Notes under the pieces: generated by a model
Database searches by the model: none
Told to the model about the DNA's origin: nothing
Seen by the model: only the letters and a program-made list of their open reading frames with translations
Shown: positions 49,265 through 57,970 of the stretch, piece by piece
Layout: the number at the start of each line of letters is the position of its first letter
Numbering within the stretch: position 1 is the stretch's first letter
Made by a program: the position numbers and the translations under genes
Assembly (NCBI RefSeq): GCF_001274775.1
Contig: NZ_LGUE01000001.1
Location: 313,302-377,301 of the forward strand
DNA: 64,000 bases
Reading direction: 5' to 3'
Origin: Rossellomorea marisflavi
Lineage (GTDB): Bacteria > Bacillota > Bacilli > Bacillales > Bacillaceae_B

Positions 49265-49405
49265 ATGTACGGATATCCATGCTATGGACCGGGCTATCCA
49301 GGTTACTACGGTGGAGGCGGCTATCTGTTCGCCCTCGGTGTCATCCTGTTGATCTTGCTTTTCCTTTTCGGAGGTTGGTGGTACTATACGACCTGCTGCT
49401 GCTGA
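49265..49405 (+). CDS. Small Gly/Tyr-rich sporulation-type membrane protein (YjcZ-like)
   Basis: 46 residues from ATG 49265 (GGGAGGGGGG 6-8 nt upstream). Tyr/Gly-rich head (MYGYPCYGPGYPGYYGGGGY), one membrane helix (LFALGVILLILLFLFGG) and a WWYYTTCCC tail with four Cys in total. Head-plus-helix layout is that of the YjcZ/small spore-coat peptides; the triple Cys end is unusual. The sigma-K-like promoter upstream supports late mother-cell expression. Confidence 0.75.
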   Translation: MYGYPCYGPGYPGYYGGGGYLFALGVILLILLFLFGGWWYYTTCCC

Positions 49406-49463
49406 TCAATAGGGGTTGCCGCGGTGCTCCTTAGGCGGGGATGCACCCCGGTATGATACGTAT

Positions 49464-49509
49464 AAAAAAAGGATCCCCGGTTCTTACGCGAACCGGGGAT
49501 CCTTTTTTT
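49464..49509. terminator. Bidirectional terminator
   Basis: AAAAAAAGGATCCCCGGTT / AACCGGGGATCCTTTTTTT, between the Gly/Tyr-rich gene and convergent pssA. Confidence 0.9.
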
Positions 49510-49521
49510 ATATAATGGTTT

Positions 49522-50061
49522 TCATACTTTTTTGATGGTGAACGGGCTGACCATCAAAAGGGACATAAGAATCATGGTCGTCAGGATGATCCCAACCGGT
49601 ACATGGGGAATGGCAAGATAGGAAAGGGTCACAAGGCAGCCAGCTGCCGTGATGGGAAGCCCTATAAAGTAACCGGCATTATCGGTGATGTTGAAGCGGG
49701 CAAGTCGATAGGCGCCGCAGCCGATATAGAAAATCATGAAGAATGCTCCTACCACTCCCAAAGACTGGAGCGCGGCATAATACATGAGTACAGCCGGTGC
49801 CATCCCGAATGAAACGATGTCGCTCATGGAATCGAGCTGCTTACCAAGATCGGACTCTACGTTCAGCTTCCTGGCCACCATCCCGTCGAAACGGTCGGTG
49901 AGAGCAGCGATGAAAATGAATAATAAGGCCTGATGAGGCTGATTATGCAGGACGGAGACGATGGCGAATCCGCCAAGGGACAGGTTGAGCAGCGTCACGA
50001 AATTGGCTGCATGGGCTTTCAGTTTTTTTACGGTTTGATCAAGTGCTTCGGAGAGAAACAA
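49522..50061 (-). CDS. pssA: CDP-diacylglycerol-serine O-phosphatidyltransferase
   Basis: 179-residue membrane enzyme making phosphatidylserine from CDP-diacylglycerol and serine. The CDP-alcohol phosphotransferase motif D-G-x2-A-R-x8-G-x3-D-x3-D is complete (DGMVARKLNVESDLGKQLD, about 59-77). Five or so membrane helices. TTG start 50061 behind AAGGAG. It is divergent from psd, whose product converts phosphatidylserine to phosphatidylethanolamine; in B. subtilis the two are in one operon. Confidence 0.95.
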   Translation of the reverse strand: MFLSEALDQTVKKLKAHAANFVTLLNLSLGGFAIVSVLHNQPHQALLFIFIAALTDRFDGMVARKLNVESDLGKQLDSMSDIVSFGMAPAVLMYYAALQSLGVVGAFFMIFYIGCGAYRLARFNITDNAGYFIGLPITAAGCLVTLSYLAIPHVPVGIILTTMILMSLLMVSPFTIKKV

Positions 50062-50237
50062 TGAACCTCACTCCTTATTCAAAGAAAAAGATAATATAAG
50101 ATATAGTATATGACATTGTTTTATTATATACTTATTAAACTGTGAACGTTAAGGGTTTTTCAAAAAACGTACTTTTTTTCAAATGTCTGGGACTTTTGGG
50201 CTGTGCCCATCCCTGTTGACGATAAAGGAGTTGGAAG

Positions 50238-51023
50238 TTGTTGAAGCAATCTCTTTACCGGTTGTGCATCGAACTGACGAATAAAAAGTGGTCCTCTTTT
50301 TTGCTCCGTCGGTTTGTCCAATCAAAAGCAAGCAGGAAGCTGATTCCTTCGTTTGCCAAAACCTACGGGATCAATACGGAAGAAATGGAGAAGTCCATCG
50401 AACTCTATCCGAGTCTTCATGAATTCTTCATCCGCAGGCTGAAACCGGGCGCACGGACGATCCAGGCAGGGGAGGCCGCTGTTGTCAGTCCCGTGGACGG
50501 TGTCATGGCAGAAACGGGTGTGATCACGGATCAGCTCGAAGTAACGGTGAAAGGCAAGCTATACTCCATCCTGGATATGTTGGGTTCTGACGAGAAAGCA
50601 GCACCGTACATGGGGGGATCCTTCGCCGTATTTTATCTGAGCCCTGCGAATTACCATCGCATCCACAGTCCGGCAAACGGAGAGGTCATCGGCAGGTGGG
50701 AGCTTGGAAAGCACTCCTATCCCGTCAACGAACTCGGTCTCCGGTATGGAAAGGAAACCTTATCAAAGAATTATCGGTCCATCACGGAGCTGCGTCATCC
50801 CGGAGGAAGGATGGCAGTCGTCAAAGTTGGGGCCATGTTCGTTAACAGTGTCGATTACGTTGTGGATCGGAACGAATGGATACAGGGCGAGGAAGTCGCC
50901 TACTTCAGCTTCGGGTCCACCGTGATCCTTCTGTTTGAAAAAGGACGATTCTCTTTCGCCGGGGATACCGCCCCTCGCGAAGTACAGGTCGGGGAGAAGC
51001 TGGGAAGCTTCATGTCAAAATAA
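50238..51023 (+). CDS. psd: Phosphatidylserine decarboxylase
   Basis: 261 residues. Pyruvoyl enzyme: the self-cleavage site FGST (in AYFSFGSTVILLFE, near 230) yields the alpha chain with its pyruvoyl group; catalytic HSPANGEVIG and FYLSPANYHRIH near 140 are present. Start TTG 50238 or the TTG 3 bp before it; AAAGGAG 8-11 nt upstream. The 176-bp divergent region shared with pssA is very AT-rich and no single clear promoter stands out. Confidence 0.95.
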   Translation: MLKQSLYRLCIELTNKKWSSFLLRRFVQSKASRKLIPSFAKTYGINTEEMEKSIELYPSLHEFFIRRLKPGARTIQAGEAAVVSPVDGVMAETGVITDQLEVTVKGKLYSILDMLGSDEKAAPYMGGSFAVFYLSPANYHRIHSPANGEVIGRWELGKHSYPVNELGLRYGKETLSKNYRSITELRHPGGRMAVVKVGAMFVNSVDYVVDRNEWIQGEEVAYFSFGSTVILLFEKGRFSFAGDTAPREVQVGEKLGSFMSK

Positions 51024-51051
51024 ACGGGACGGATGAGCATCCGTCCCGTTT
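51022..51051 (+). terminator. Terminator of psd
   Basis: AAACGGGACGGATG / CATCCGTCCCGTTT perfect stem; also sits just past the sda stop codon on the other strand. Confidence 0.85.
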
Positions 51052-51058
51052 ATCCGTA

Positions 51059-51199
51059 TTAAGATGAAGCCTTGATTTTATTCGTAAGGGAACGTCGGTG
51101 AATTTCCATTTCGATGAGGCGAATGAATTCTTTGCTGAGATTTAATTCTCTGGCCTTATAATAGGAATCGATCAACAATTCATCGGATAATTTCCTCAT
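51059..51199 (-). CDS. sda: Sporulation checkpoint inhibitor Sda
   Basis: 46 residues, [20 protein letters not shown] and [18 protein letters not shown], a helical hairpin that matches B. subtilis Sda closely. It binds the histidine kinase KinA and blocks sporulation when replication is ongoing or stalled. GGGAGGTGG ribosome site 4 nt before ATG 51199. DnaA boxes lie upstream, as expected for its DnaA-dependent control. The gene is too short for usual ORF cut-offs. Confidence 0.95.
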   Translation of the reverse strand: MRKLSDELLIDSYYKARELNLSKEFIRLIEMEIHRRSLTNKIKASS

Positions 51200-51282
51200 G
51201 ACTCCACCTCCCATACTTTTACTACCGTGCTCTTGCTGTAACTAAACTTTACCAAATTTAAATAGACAGAACAACTGTTCCT

Positions 51283-51382
51283 TTATCCACATGTCTCCGT
51301 GGATATCTTGTGGTTAACCTGTATACAACTGGTAAAATATTGGGTGATTCGTAAGTGAATAATGTGTATAACGTTATCCACA
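51283..51382. promoter_or_regulatory. DnaA-box cluster between sda and yqeG
   Basis: Two perfect boxes TTATCCACA (51283-51291 and 51374-51382), one TTATACACA on the minus strand (51363-51371), one TTAACCACA on the minus strand (51309-51317), and a weaker CGTGGATAT (51298-51306). Four to five boxes in 100 bp inside a 365-bp gap. B. subtilis has one of its chromosomal DnaA-box clusters at the same locus. Confidence 0.88.
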
Positions 51383-51564
51383 GTCGAGAGCAAAGTTGAA
51401 TTTTGTCGAAAAATATTTGATTTTCCTCACATATTTTCCCTTTCCATCGAATACATGCGGGTTTACTTTGAAAGTCATGGGGAAATTGGTTATCATTAAT
51501 CTGTTATACAGTAAGCGTGCGGAAGACCGAGATGTCAAATGACTATAAATATGAGGTGTTTGCT

Positions 51565-52086
51565 TTGTTAAAACAATTTTTGCCTGATGAACAGGTACAG
51601 GATATATTTGCGATCCGACCGGAGGATCTGAAAGAAAAAGGAATCAAGGCAATCATCACGGACCTTGACAATACGCTGGTCGAGTGGGATCGCCCAAATG
51701 CGACCCCGAAGCTGATCCAATGGTTCAAGGAGATGCAGGAACATGGAATTCTTGTGACAATTGTTTCTAATAATAACAGGATGCGCGTCGGGTCTTTTGC
51801 CGATCCCCTGGGTGTCCCGTTCATATTCCAGGCACGCAAGCCCATGGGACGAGCATTCAAACGGGCGATCAGGCAGATGGATGTCAAGAAAGAGGAGACG
51901 GTCGTGATCGGCGATCAGCTGCTCACTGACGTGCTGGGGGGAAACCGGAGCGGCTTTCATACCATCCTGGTCGTTCCAGTGGCTCAGTCGGACGGATTTA
52001 TGACGAAATTTAATCGCAAAGTCGAGAGAAGGATCATGAACTTCTTCAAACGAAAAGGCATGATCGGTTGGGAGGATAAAAAGTGA
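51565..52086 (+). CDS. yqeG: HAD-family phosphatase YqeG
   Basis: 173 residues. HAD motif I DLDNTLVEWD (near 33), motif II VSNNN, motif III/IV VIGDQLLTDVLGGNRSG. The family (HAD IIIA) includes phosphatidylglycerophosphatases. TTG 51565 (MLKQFLPDE) is chosen because GAGGTG is 9 nt before it; the frame is open from 51517 with no signal there. First gene of an eight-gene operon. Confidence 0.93.
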   Translation: MLKQFLPDEQVQDIFAIRPEDLKEKGIKAIITDLDNTLVEWDRPNATPKLIQWFKEMQEHGILVTIVSNNNRMRVGSFADPLGVPFIFQARKPMGRAFKRAIRQMDVKKEETVVIGDQLLTDVLGGNRSGFHTILVVPVAQSDGFMTKFNRKVERRIMNFFKRKGMIGWEDKK

Positions 52087-53183
52087 GTCAAGTTGTATGT
52101 ATAGGCTGCGGAGTCGAGATTCAGACGGAAGACAAGGAAGGGTTGGGGTATGCACCCCCATCTTCCTTTAAGAAGGATGAAGTCATCTGTCAGCGCTGTT
52201 TCAAGCTGAAGCATTATAATGAGGTGCAGGACGTTCCCCTTACGGATGACGACTTCCTGAAAATCCTCAATGAAATAGGGGATTCAGAAGGGTTGATCGT
52301 CAAAGTCGTTGATATTTTTGATTTCAACGGCAGCTGGCTTCCGGGGCTTCACCGCTTCGTCGGTTCGAATCCGATCCTCCTTGTGGGGAATAAAGCCGAT
52401 CTTCTTCCCAAATCGGTCAAGCATTCAAAGCTGACTCAGTGGATGAAGCATGAAGCGAAACAGCTCGGTCTGAAGCCCGTCGATGTCAAATTGGTAAGTG
52501 CTTCACGCGGCCAGGGAATCGAAGAAACGATCCAGGCCATCGAAGAGTACCGTGAAGGCCGTGATGTGTATGTGGTCGGATGTACCAACGTAGGGAAGTC
52601 CACGTTCATCAACCGCATCATCAAGCAGGTTTCAGGGGAACAGGACGTCATCACTACATCGCATTTCCCGGGAACGACCCTGGATATGATCCAAATTCCA
52701 CTCGGGGATGATGAGTACCTGATCGATACACCGGGAATCATCAATCATCACCAGATGGCCCACTATGTGAACAAGGGTGATTTGAAGATCATCACACCGA
52801 AGAAGGAAATCAAGCCGAGGACGTTCCAGTTGAATCCGGAGCAAACGCTATTCTTTGGCGGGCTTTCCCGTTTCGATTTCCTGAAGGGAGACCGTCAGGC
52901 ATTCACCTGCTATTTCTCCAATGAGCTGAATATCCACCGGACGAAGGTGGAAAAAGCAGACGAGCTCTATAAAAATCATGCAAGTGAGCTGCTTCAGCCG
53001 CCCCGCATCGAGGATATGGATACGTTCCCAGAGCTTGTGAAGCATGAATTCAAGATCAAGGAAGGGAAGACCGATATCGTGTTTTCCGGACTTGGTTGGA
53101 TCACGGTGAACGAACCGGGAGCTTACATCGCTGCCCATGTACCGAAAGGGGTCAGCGTCTTCCTGAGAAAATCATTGATCTAG
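52083..53183 (+). CDS. yqeH: Circularly permuted GTPase YqeH
   Basis: 366 residues. Zinc finger CIGCG...CQRC at the N-terminus, then G motifs in permuted order: G4 NKADLLPKS (near 102), G5 SASRGQG, G1 GCTNVGKST (near 165), G3 DTPG (near 220). Needed for 30S ribosome assembly. The GTG start overlaps the yqeG stop (GTGA). Confidence 0.96.
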   Translation: MSQVVCIGCGVEIQTEDKEGLGYAPPSSFKKDEVICQRCFKLKHYNEVQDVPLTDDDFLKILNEIGDSEGLIVKVVDIFDFNGSWLPGLHRFVGSNPILLVGNKADLLPKSVKHSKLTQWMKHEAKQLGLKPVDVKLVSASRGQGIEETIQAIEEYREGRDVYVVGCTNVGKSTFINRIIKQVSGEQDVITTSHFPGTTLDMIQIPLGDDEYLIDTPGIINHHQMAHYVNKGDLKIITPKKEIKPRTFQLNPEQTLFFGGLSRFDFLKGDRQAFTCYFSNELNIHRTKVEKADELYKNHASELLQPPRIEDMDTFPELVKHEFKIKEGKTDIVFSGLGWITVNEPGAYIAAHVPKGVSVFLRKSLI

Positions 53184-53193
53184 GGGGATTATC

Positions 53194-54042
53194 ATGAATC
53201 ACTTATACGGGGTCATCGGTGACCCCATCGCCCATTCCATGTCCCCGGTCATGCATCAAGCAGCACTTGAGGATTCCGGGCTCGAAGGCACGTATATGAA
53301 ATTCCACGTCACCCCAGATGCCCTTCCGCAGGCCATCGGAGGCATAAGGGCGCTCGGTATCCGCGGTGTGAATATCACCGTGCCCCATAAAGTCGCCGTG
53401 ATGGAGCTCCTTGATCGCATCGATCCCCTTGCGGAATCCATCGGTGCGGTCAACACGATCGTGAACGATAACGGGGTGCTGACAGGGTATAATACGGATG
53501 GACCGGGATATGTCGAAGGATTGCAGAAGGCACTGGTCGGCGATGTGACAGACAAGTCCGTCTTGATGCTCGGAGCAGGAGGTGCCGCCAAGGCCATCTT
53601 CTACAGCCTCGCCTCTATTGGCGTGACGCATATCGACATCGCCAATCGCACCGAAACAAGGGCAGCCGACATGATTGCAGCCTGTCCGTTCGCCATCTCT
53701 TCTTCATTCATCCCCATGGATGAAGCGGGAGCAGCGGTCAGCAGGTATGACATCATCATCCAGACGACTTCGATCGGGATGAGCCCGGACGTCGGCCACT
53801 CACCGCTCGCCTTCGATTCGGTGAAGGAAGGCAGCCTATTCAGTGACATCATCTATAACCCCCTTGAAACGGCCATCATGAAACGGGCTCGGGAGCTTGG
53901 GGCTCAAACGCAGAATGGACTCGAAATGTTTGTTCACCAGGGAGCACTGGCGTTTGAGAAGTGGACGGGGATCACCCCTGACACAGAAACTATGAAAAAA
54001 ATCGTTTTAAAGCAACTAGGAGGTCAACATGTTAACAGGTAA
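53194..54042 (+). CDS. aroE: Shikimate dehydrogenase
   Basis: 282 residues; NADPH-dependent reduction of 3-dehydroshikimate. Substrate site SMSPVMHQAAL at the N-terminus, NITVPHKV with catalytic Lys near 68, NTDGPGYVEGL near 102, and dinucleotide motif LGAGGAAKAI near 130. Overlaps yqeI by 14 bp. Confidence 0.96.
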   Translation: MNHLYGVIGDPIAHSMSPVMHQAALEDSGLEGTYMKFHVTPDALPQAIGGIRALGIRGVNITVPHKVAVMELLDRIDPLAESIGAVNTIVNDNGVLTGYNTDGPGYVEGLQKALVGDVTDKSVLMLGAGGAAKAIFYSLASIGVTHIDIANRTETRAADMIAACPFAISSSFIPMDEAGAAVSRYDIIIQTTSIGMSPDVGHSPLAFDSVKEGSLFSDIIYNPLETAIMKRARELGAQTQNGLEMFVHQGALAFEKWTGITPDTETMKKIVLKQLGGQHVNR

Positions 54043-54322
54043 ACAGAAAAGATATCTACGGTCACAAGCCCATCATTTGAACCCGATCTTCCAGGTCGGC
54101 AAGGGCGGAGTGAATGAAAATATGATCAACCAAATCGGTGAAGCACTTGAAGCGAGGGAACTGCTGAAAGTCAGCATCCTACAGAACTGTGAAATGGACA
54201 AGCATGAAGTTGCCGAGGCCCTTTCCAAAGGAGCCAGGGCAGAGCTTGTGCAGCTTATCGGTCATACGGTCGTCCTGTATAAAGAGTCAAAAGAAAACAA
54301 GACGTTAATCCTTCCAAGATAA
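54029..54322 (+). CDS. yqeI: CRM-domain RNA-binding protein (YhbY/YqeI)
   Basis: 97 residues, single CRM domain: KQKRYLRSQAHHLNPIFQVGKGG, then LEARELLKVSIL and the C-terminal GHTVVLYKESK. Associates with pre-50S ribosomes in homologues. AGGAGGT ribosome site lies inside the end of aroE. Confidence 0.95.
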   Translation: MLTGKQKRYLRSQAHHLNPIFQVGKGGVNENMINQIGEALEARELLKVSILQNCEMDKHEVAEALSKGARAELVQLIGHTVVLYKESKENKTLILPR

Positions 54323-54329
54323 GGTCGTG

Positions 54330-54899
54330 ATGAACATGAAGATCGGGATTCTGGGCGGTACATTCAACCCGCCCCATATAGGTCATCTCATAGTGGCCGA
54401 ACAGGTAAGGGACCAAGCTGGTCTGGACGAAATCTGGTTCATGCCGAACGCGGTCCCGCCCCATAAGGTGATGGAAAGCAATGTGACGGCTCCCCAGCGC
54501 GTCGCCATGATCAAAGAAGCCATCAGGGGACATCGCCATTTCAGGGTCGAGACGATCGAACTGGAGAGGGAAGGTCCTTCCTACACCTATGAAACAATGC
54601 GGCTTCTGAGGGGAAAGCATCCTCATCATGACTTTTCATTCATCATCGGTGGGGATATGGTCGAATACCTTCCAAAGTGGAAGGAGATTGATGAACTGTT
54701 GTCAACCATCACGTTCATCGGTGTCAACCGTCCGCTGTATTCCAATGACAGTTCCTATGAGATTACTTCTTTGGAGATTCCCGCCATCGACATTTCTTCA
54801 TCAAGGATCAGGAACCTTGCGAAAGAGAAGCGGTCATTCCGCTATCTTGTTCCCGATGACGTCTATCGATTGATAAAGGGGGAGAAACTGTATGAATAG
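54330..54899 (+). CDS. nadD: Nicotinate-nucleotide adenylyltransferase
   Basis: 189 residues. Joins NaMN and ATP to make deamido-NAD. GGTFNPPHIGHL holds the HxGH motif near 12; ISSSRIRNL near 155 is the second nucleotide motif; GGDMVEYLPKW near 108. ATG 54330 is favoured (AAGG 5 nt upstream); ATG 54336 possible. Overlaps yqeK by 8 bp. Confidence 0.95.
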   Translation: MNMKIGILGGTFNPPHIGHLIVAEQVRDQAGLDEIWFMPNAVPPHKVMESNVTAPQRVAMIKEAIRGHRHFRVETIELEREGPSYTYETMRLLRGKHPHHDFSFIIGGDMVEYLPKWKEIDELLSTITFIGVNRPLYSNDSSYEITSLEIPAIDISSSRIRNLAKEKRSFRYLVPDDVYRLIKGEKLYE

Positions 54900-55458
54900 G
54901 GAAGAAGCCCTTTTGATCGTAAAAGAGCATTTAACGGAACATCGTTACATTCACACATGTGGTGTGATGGAAACCGCCATCCACCTTGCAGCAAAATACG
55001 GGGCCGATTTAAAAAAGGCAGAGATTGCGGCCATCTTCCACGACTATGCCAAGTTCAGGGATAAAGACGAGATGAAGGAAATCATCCTCTCACATCACCT
55101 CGGTGATGAGCTCCTGGAGTATAACGCGGAACTGTGGCATGCACCCGTCGGCGCCTATCTTGTTGAAAAAGAAGTAGGCATCGATGATGAGGAAGTGCTG
55201 GAAGCGATACGGAATCATACATCCGGTAAGAGGAAAATGACCGTCCTTGATAAGGTCGTTTACCTTGCCGATTACATTGAGCCGAACCGGCAGTTCCCTG
55301 GTGTAGAGGAAGTAAGGGAGATGGCAGAAACCTCCCTTGACGAAGCATTGATTGCTTCGCTGCGTAATACCATGACATTTTTAATGAAGAAGAACCAGGC
55401 GATCCATCCGGATACATTCAGATTTTATAACGGATTGATCTTCGATAGGAGGAGTTAA
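54892..55458 (+). CDS. yqeK: HD-domain hydrolase YqeK (symmetrical Ap4A hydrolase)
   Basis: 188 residues. HD metal ligands in HTCGVMETAIHLA (near 22), IFHDYAK (near 50) and LWHAPVGAYLVEKE (near 80). The family splits diadenosine tetraphosphate into two ADP. Start ATG 54892; 1 bp before rsfS. Confidence 0.94.
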   Translation: MNREEALLIVKEHLTEHRYIHTCGVMETAIHLAAKYGADLKKAEIAAIFHDYAKFRDKDEMKEIILSHHLGDELLEYNAELWHAPVGAYLVEKEVGIDDEEVLEAIRNHTSGKRKMTVLDKVVYLADYIEPNRQFPGVEEVREMAETSLDEALIASLRNTMTFLMKKNQAIHPDTFRFYNGLIFDRRS

Positions 55459-55459
55459 T

Positions 55460-55804
55460 ATGGAACAGACATTAGTAGAATTGGCTTACAAAGCCGCAGA
55501 TGATAAACGTGCAGAAGACATCGTGGTCCTTGATATGAAGGGTGTTTCCCTCATTGCGGATTACTTCCTTATCTGCCACGGGAACTCTGATAAACAGGTA
55601 CAGGCCATTGCCCGGGAACTGAAGGATACAGCTGAAGAAAACGGCCACACAGTACGCCGTCTGGAAGGGTTCGACCAGGCCCGCTGGATCCTTGTCGACC
55701 TTGGGGATGTCGTTGCCCACGTGTTCCACAAAGATGAGAGGGGCTACTACAACCTTGAGCGCCTGTGGGGAGATGCTTCATTGGTAGAAGTAGAACAAAG
55801 CTGA
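55460..55804 (+). CDS. rsfS: Ribosomal silencing factor RsfS
   Basis: 114 residues (YqeL). ADYFLICHGNSDKQVQAIARE and the WILVDLGDVVAHVFH core are family signatures. It binds L14 of the 50S subunit and prevents subunit joining during starvation. AGGAGGAG 7 nt upstream. Confidence 0.95.
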   Translation: MEQTLVELAYKAADDKRAEDIVVLDMKGVSLIADYFLICHGNSDKQVQAIARELKDTAEENGHTVRRLEGFDQARWILVDLGDVVAHVFHKDERGYYNLERLWGDASLVEVEQS

Positions 55805-55807
55805 CCC

Positions 55808-56563
55808 ATGAGCTATGAAGGATTTGCCTACATATATGATCACCTCATGGAAGATGTTCCGTATGATGGATGGGTTGATTTCCTACGGACACATGGTGAA
55901 AGGTATGGAAATGGCGGCAACAGGGTCCTTGACATCGCCTGTGGGACGGGCGAGATTTCATTGAAACTCATAGAATCCGGTTATGACGTCACCGGTGTGG
56001 ATTTATCCTCAGACATGCTCATGGTCGCCAGGGAGAAGGCGGAACGCAGGGGCGTCGCCCTTCCGCTCTTCAATCAGGATATGGCCGCCCTTGATGGGCT
56101 CGGGTCCTATGATGTCGTGACCATCTTTTGTGACTCCTTGAACTACCTGGAAACCGAGGAGAACGTGAAGGATACGTTCAAGAGCGTCCATGCTCATCTA
56201 GAGCAGGATGGTGTCTTCTTGTTTGATGTCCACTCCCTCTTCAAGATGGATGAGATCTTCATGGAATCAAGCTTCACCTTGACCGATGAAGAGGTTTCAT
56301 ATATCTGGGAAAGCTTCAAAGGTGAATATCCCCATAGCGTCGAGCATGAACTGACCTTCTTTGTGCGTCAGGAAGCGACCGGTCTCTATGAGAGGGTGGA
56401 AGAGCTTCACAAACAAAGGACGTATCCTGTCGAGCGCTATTGCGCGTGGCTCAAGGAAGCAGGATTCATCGTGAAGGAAATCACGGCCGATTACAGGGAT
56501 GGTTCTCCAACAGAAGACAGTGAACGCATTTTCTTTACATGCGTGAAGAATACGGAAGCCTGA
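55808..56563 (+). CDS. yqeM: Class I SAM-dependent methyltransferase YqeM
   Basis: 251 residues. SAM motif I LDIACGTGEISLKL near 40, VDLSSDMLMVARE motif II near 60, FCDSLNYLETEENV motif IV. Last gene of the yqeG operon; substrate unknown. Its stop codon lies within the operon terminator. Confidence 0.92.
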   Translation: MSYEGFAYIYDHLMEDVPYDGWVDFLRTHGERYGNGGNRVLDIACGTGEISLKLIESGYDVTGVDLSSDMLMVAREKAERRGVALPLFNQDMAALDGLGSYDVVTIFCDSLNYLETEENVKDTFKSVHAHLEQDGVFLFDVHSLFKMDEIFMESSFTLTDEEVSYIWESFKGEYPHSVEHELTFFVRQEATGLYERVEELHKQRTYPVERYCAWLKEAGFIVKEITADYRDGSPTEDSERIFFTCVKNTEA

Positions 56564-56588
56564 TGATCATCGCATCATCAGGTTTTTT
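56559..56588 (+). terminator. Terminator of the yqeG-yqeM operon
   Basis: CCTGATGAT / ATCATCAGG stem with T6 tail. Confidence 0.85.
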
Positions 56589-56704
56589 ATTTTAAGAAAA
56601 AAGCAGGATTTTCTCACATGGTGTCGAATGGAACATATACCACGGCAATTCTTCCTCCTCCTCTAGTAAGACCACGATCAATATTCCCCATTAGAGGTGA
56701 TCTC

Positions 56705-57319
56705 TTGGTACACTTATTTGAGAAATACCGGACTCTCCTTTTCATCCTGGCAGGCGCTGCGGCCCTGTTCCTCTTCCTTCTCTTCAAACCTTCACCACCC
56801 CAACAGGGAACTCCCATGGCCATCGAAGCAAAAGAATCTGCAATCGAAGCTCCTCAACCCGCTGATACGGTCACGACCGATGACAAGATCTTCGTTGACA
56901 TCAAAGGGCAGGTAGAGCGCCCTGGTCTCTATGAGATGTCTCCCCATGAAAGAGTCGATGGTGCCGTGGAGATGGCAGGTGGATTCACGAAAGACGCTGA
57001 CCGCAATGCCATCAACTTAGCTTTGAAGGTGAGCGACGAAATGATGGTCTATGTACCGAAGAAAGGAGAAGTGGAGACTCCCCTTCCGCCGGGCTCTCCT
57101 TCTGGCACGAACGGTGGAGAAGGCGAACTTGTGAACATCAATCAAGCCACCTCAGAAGAGATCCAGACACTCCCTGGTATCGGTCCTTCAAAGGCGGCCG
57201 CTTTCATTCAATACCGCGAAGAGAATGGCCCCTATAGGTCTGTGGAAGATATCAAGAACATATCAGGCATCGGAGAGAAGACGTTTGAACGACTGAAAGA
57301 ATTGATTACCGTTCAATGA
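56705..57319 (+). CDS. comEA: Competence DNA receptor ComEA
   Basis: 204 residues from TTG 56705 (AGAGGTGATC just upstream). N-terminal membrane anchor (LLFILAGAAALFLFLLF), SLBB-like oligomerisation domain (VDIKGQVERPGLYEM near 60), a flexible Pro/Gly linker, and a C-terminal double helix-hairpin-helix (INQATSEEIQTLPGIGPSKA, then IKNISGIGEKTFERL) that binds incoming double-stranded DNA. No complete pair of ComK AT-boxes was recognised upstream. Confidence 0.95.
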   Translation: MVHLFEKYRTLLFILAGAAALFLFLLFKPSPPQQGTPMAIEAKESAIEAPQPADTVTTDDKIFVDIKGQVERPGLYEMSPHERVDGAVEMAGGFTKDADRNAINLALKVSDEMMVYVPKKGEVETPLPPGSPSGTNGGEGELVNINQATSEEIQTLPGIGPSKAAAFIQYREENGPYRSVEDIKNISGIGEKTFERLKELITVQ

Positions 57320-57320
57320 A

Positions 57321-57349
57321 TTGACGTTGGACGCATCTATGACTACACT
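57321..57349 (+). promoter_or_regulatory. Candidate internal promoter before comEB
   Basis: TTGACG (57321-57326), 17-bp spacer, TACACT (57344-57349), 58 bp before comEB. It would let comEB-comEC be read apart from comEA. Confidence 0.5.
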
Positions 57350-57406
57350 AGTACAAGGTCGGTTGAGCCGGCGATAGACGAATCTTAGTAGAAAAGGGGA
57401 GTAACA

Positions 57407-57970
57407 ATGGAACGAATTGCGTGGCATCAATATTTCATGGCGCAAAGCCATTTGCTGGCACTTAGGAGCACCTGTACAAGGCTTGCCGTCGGTGCAACCA
57501 TTGTAAGGGATAAAAGGATCATTGCAGGAGGATATAACGGCTCCATCGCAGGAGGGGATCATTGTATCGACGAAGGCTGCTATGTGATCGATAACCATTG
57601 TGTGCGCACGATCCACGCAGAGATGAATGCCCTTCTCCAATGTGCGAAATTTGGCGTCGGTTCAGGACAGTCCGATATATATGTGACACATTTTCCTTGC
57701 CTGCAATGCTGCAAAGCCATTATACAAGCGGGCATCACAACGGTTTATTATGCGAAAGATTACAAGAACCATCCTTATGCAATCCAGCTGTTTGAACAGG
57801 CAGGGGTCAAGGTCGAAAAGGTTCAATTCGATGAAAACAGCATCGATGTGCACCACCGTGAAAAAGCAGACATGATCACCGGGATGATTGCAGACCTCAG
57901 AGCATGCGGAGCTGATGAAGAAAAAGTCAGCCACTATGAACAGGAATATATGAAACTATTCAATGAATAG
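57407..57970 (+). CDS. comEB: dCMP deaminase-like competence protein ComEB
   Basis: 187 residues. Zinc cytidine/dCMP deaminase motifs TIHAEMNAL (near 69) and FPCLQCCKAI (near 98). Converts dCMP to dUMP in homologues; not required for transformation itself. AAGGGGAG ribosome site. Overlaps comEC by 8 bp. Confidence 0.95.
   Translation: MERIAWHQYFMAQSHLLALRSTCTRLAVGATIVRDKRIIAGGYNGSIAGGDHCIDEGCYVIDNHCVRTIHAEMNALLQCAKFGVGSGQSDIYVTHFPCLQCCKAIIQAGITTVYYAKDYKNHPYAIQLFEQAGVKVEKVQFDENSIDVHHREKADMITGMIADLRACGADEEKVSHYEQEYMKLFNE

Noticed and set aside
50062..50237. Divergent pssA/psd promoters
   Set aside because: The AT-rich gap offers several TATA-like hexamers and no pair with a convincing -35.
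56580..56620. ComK binding site before comEA
   Set aside because: One AAAAAAGCAGGATTTT sequence only; the second AT-box at the required spacing is absent and the core spacing is off by one.
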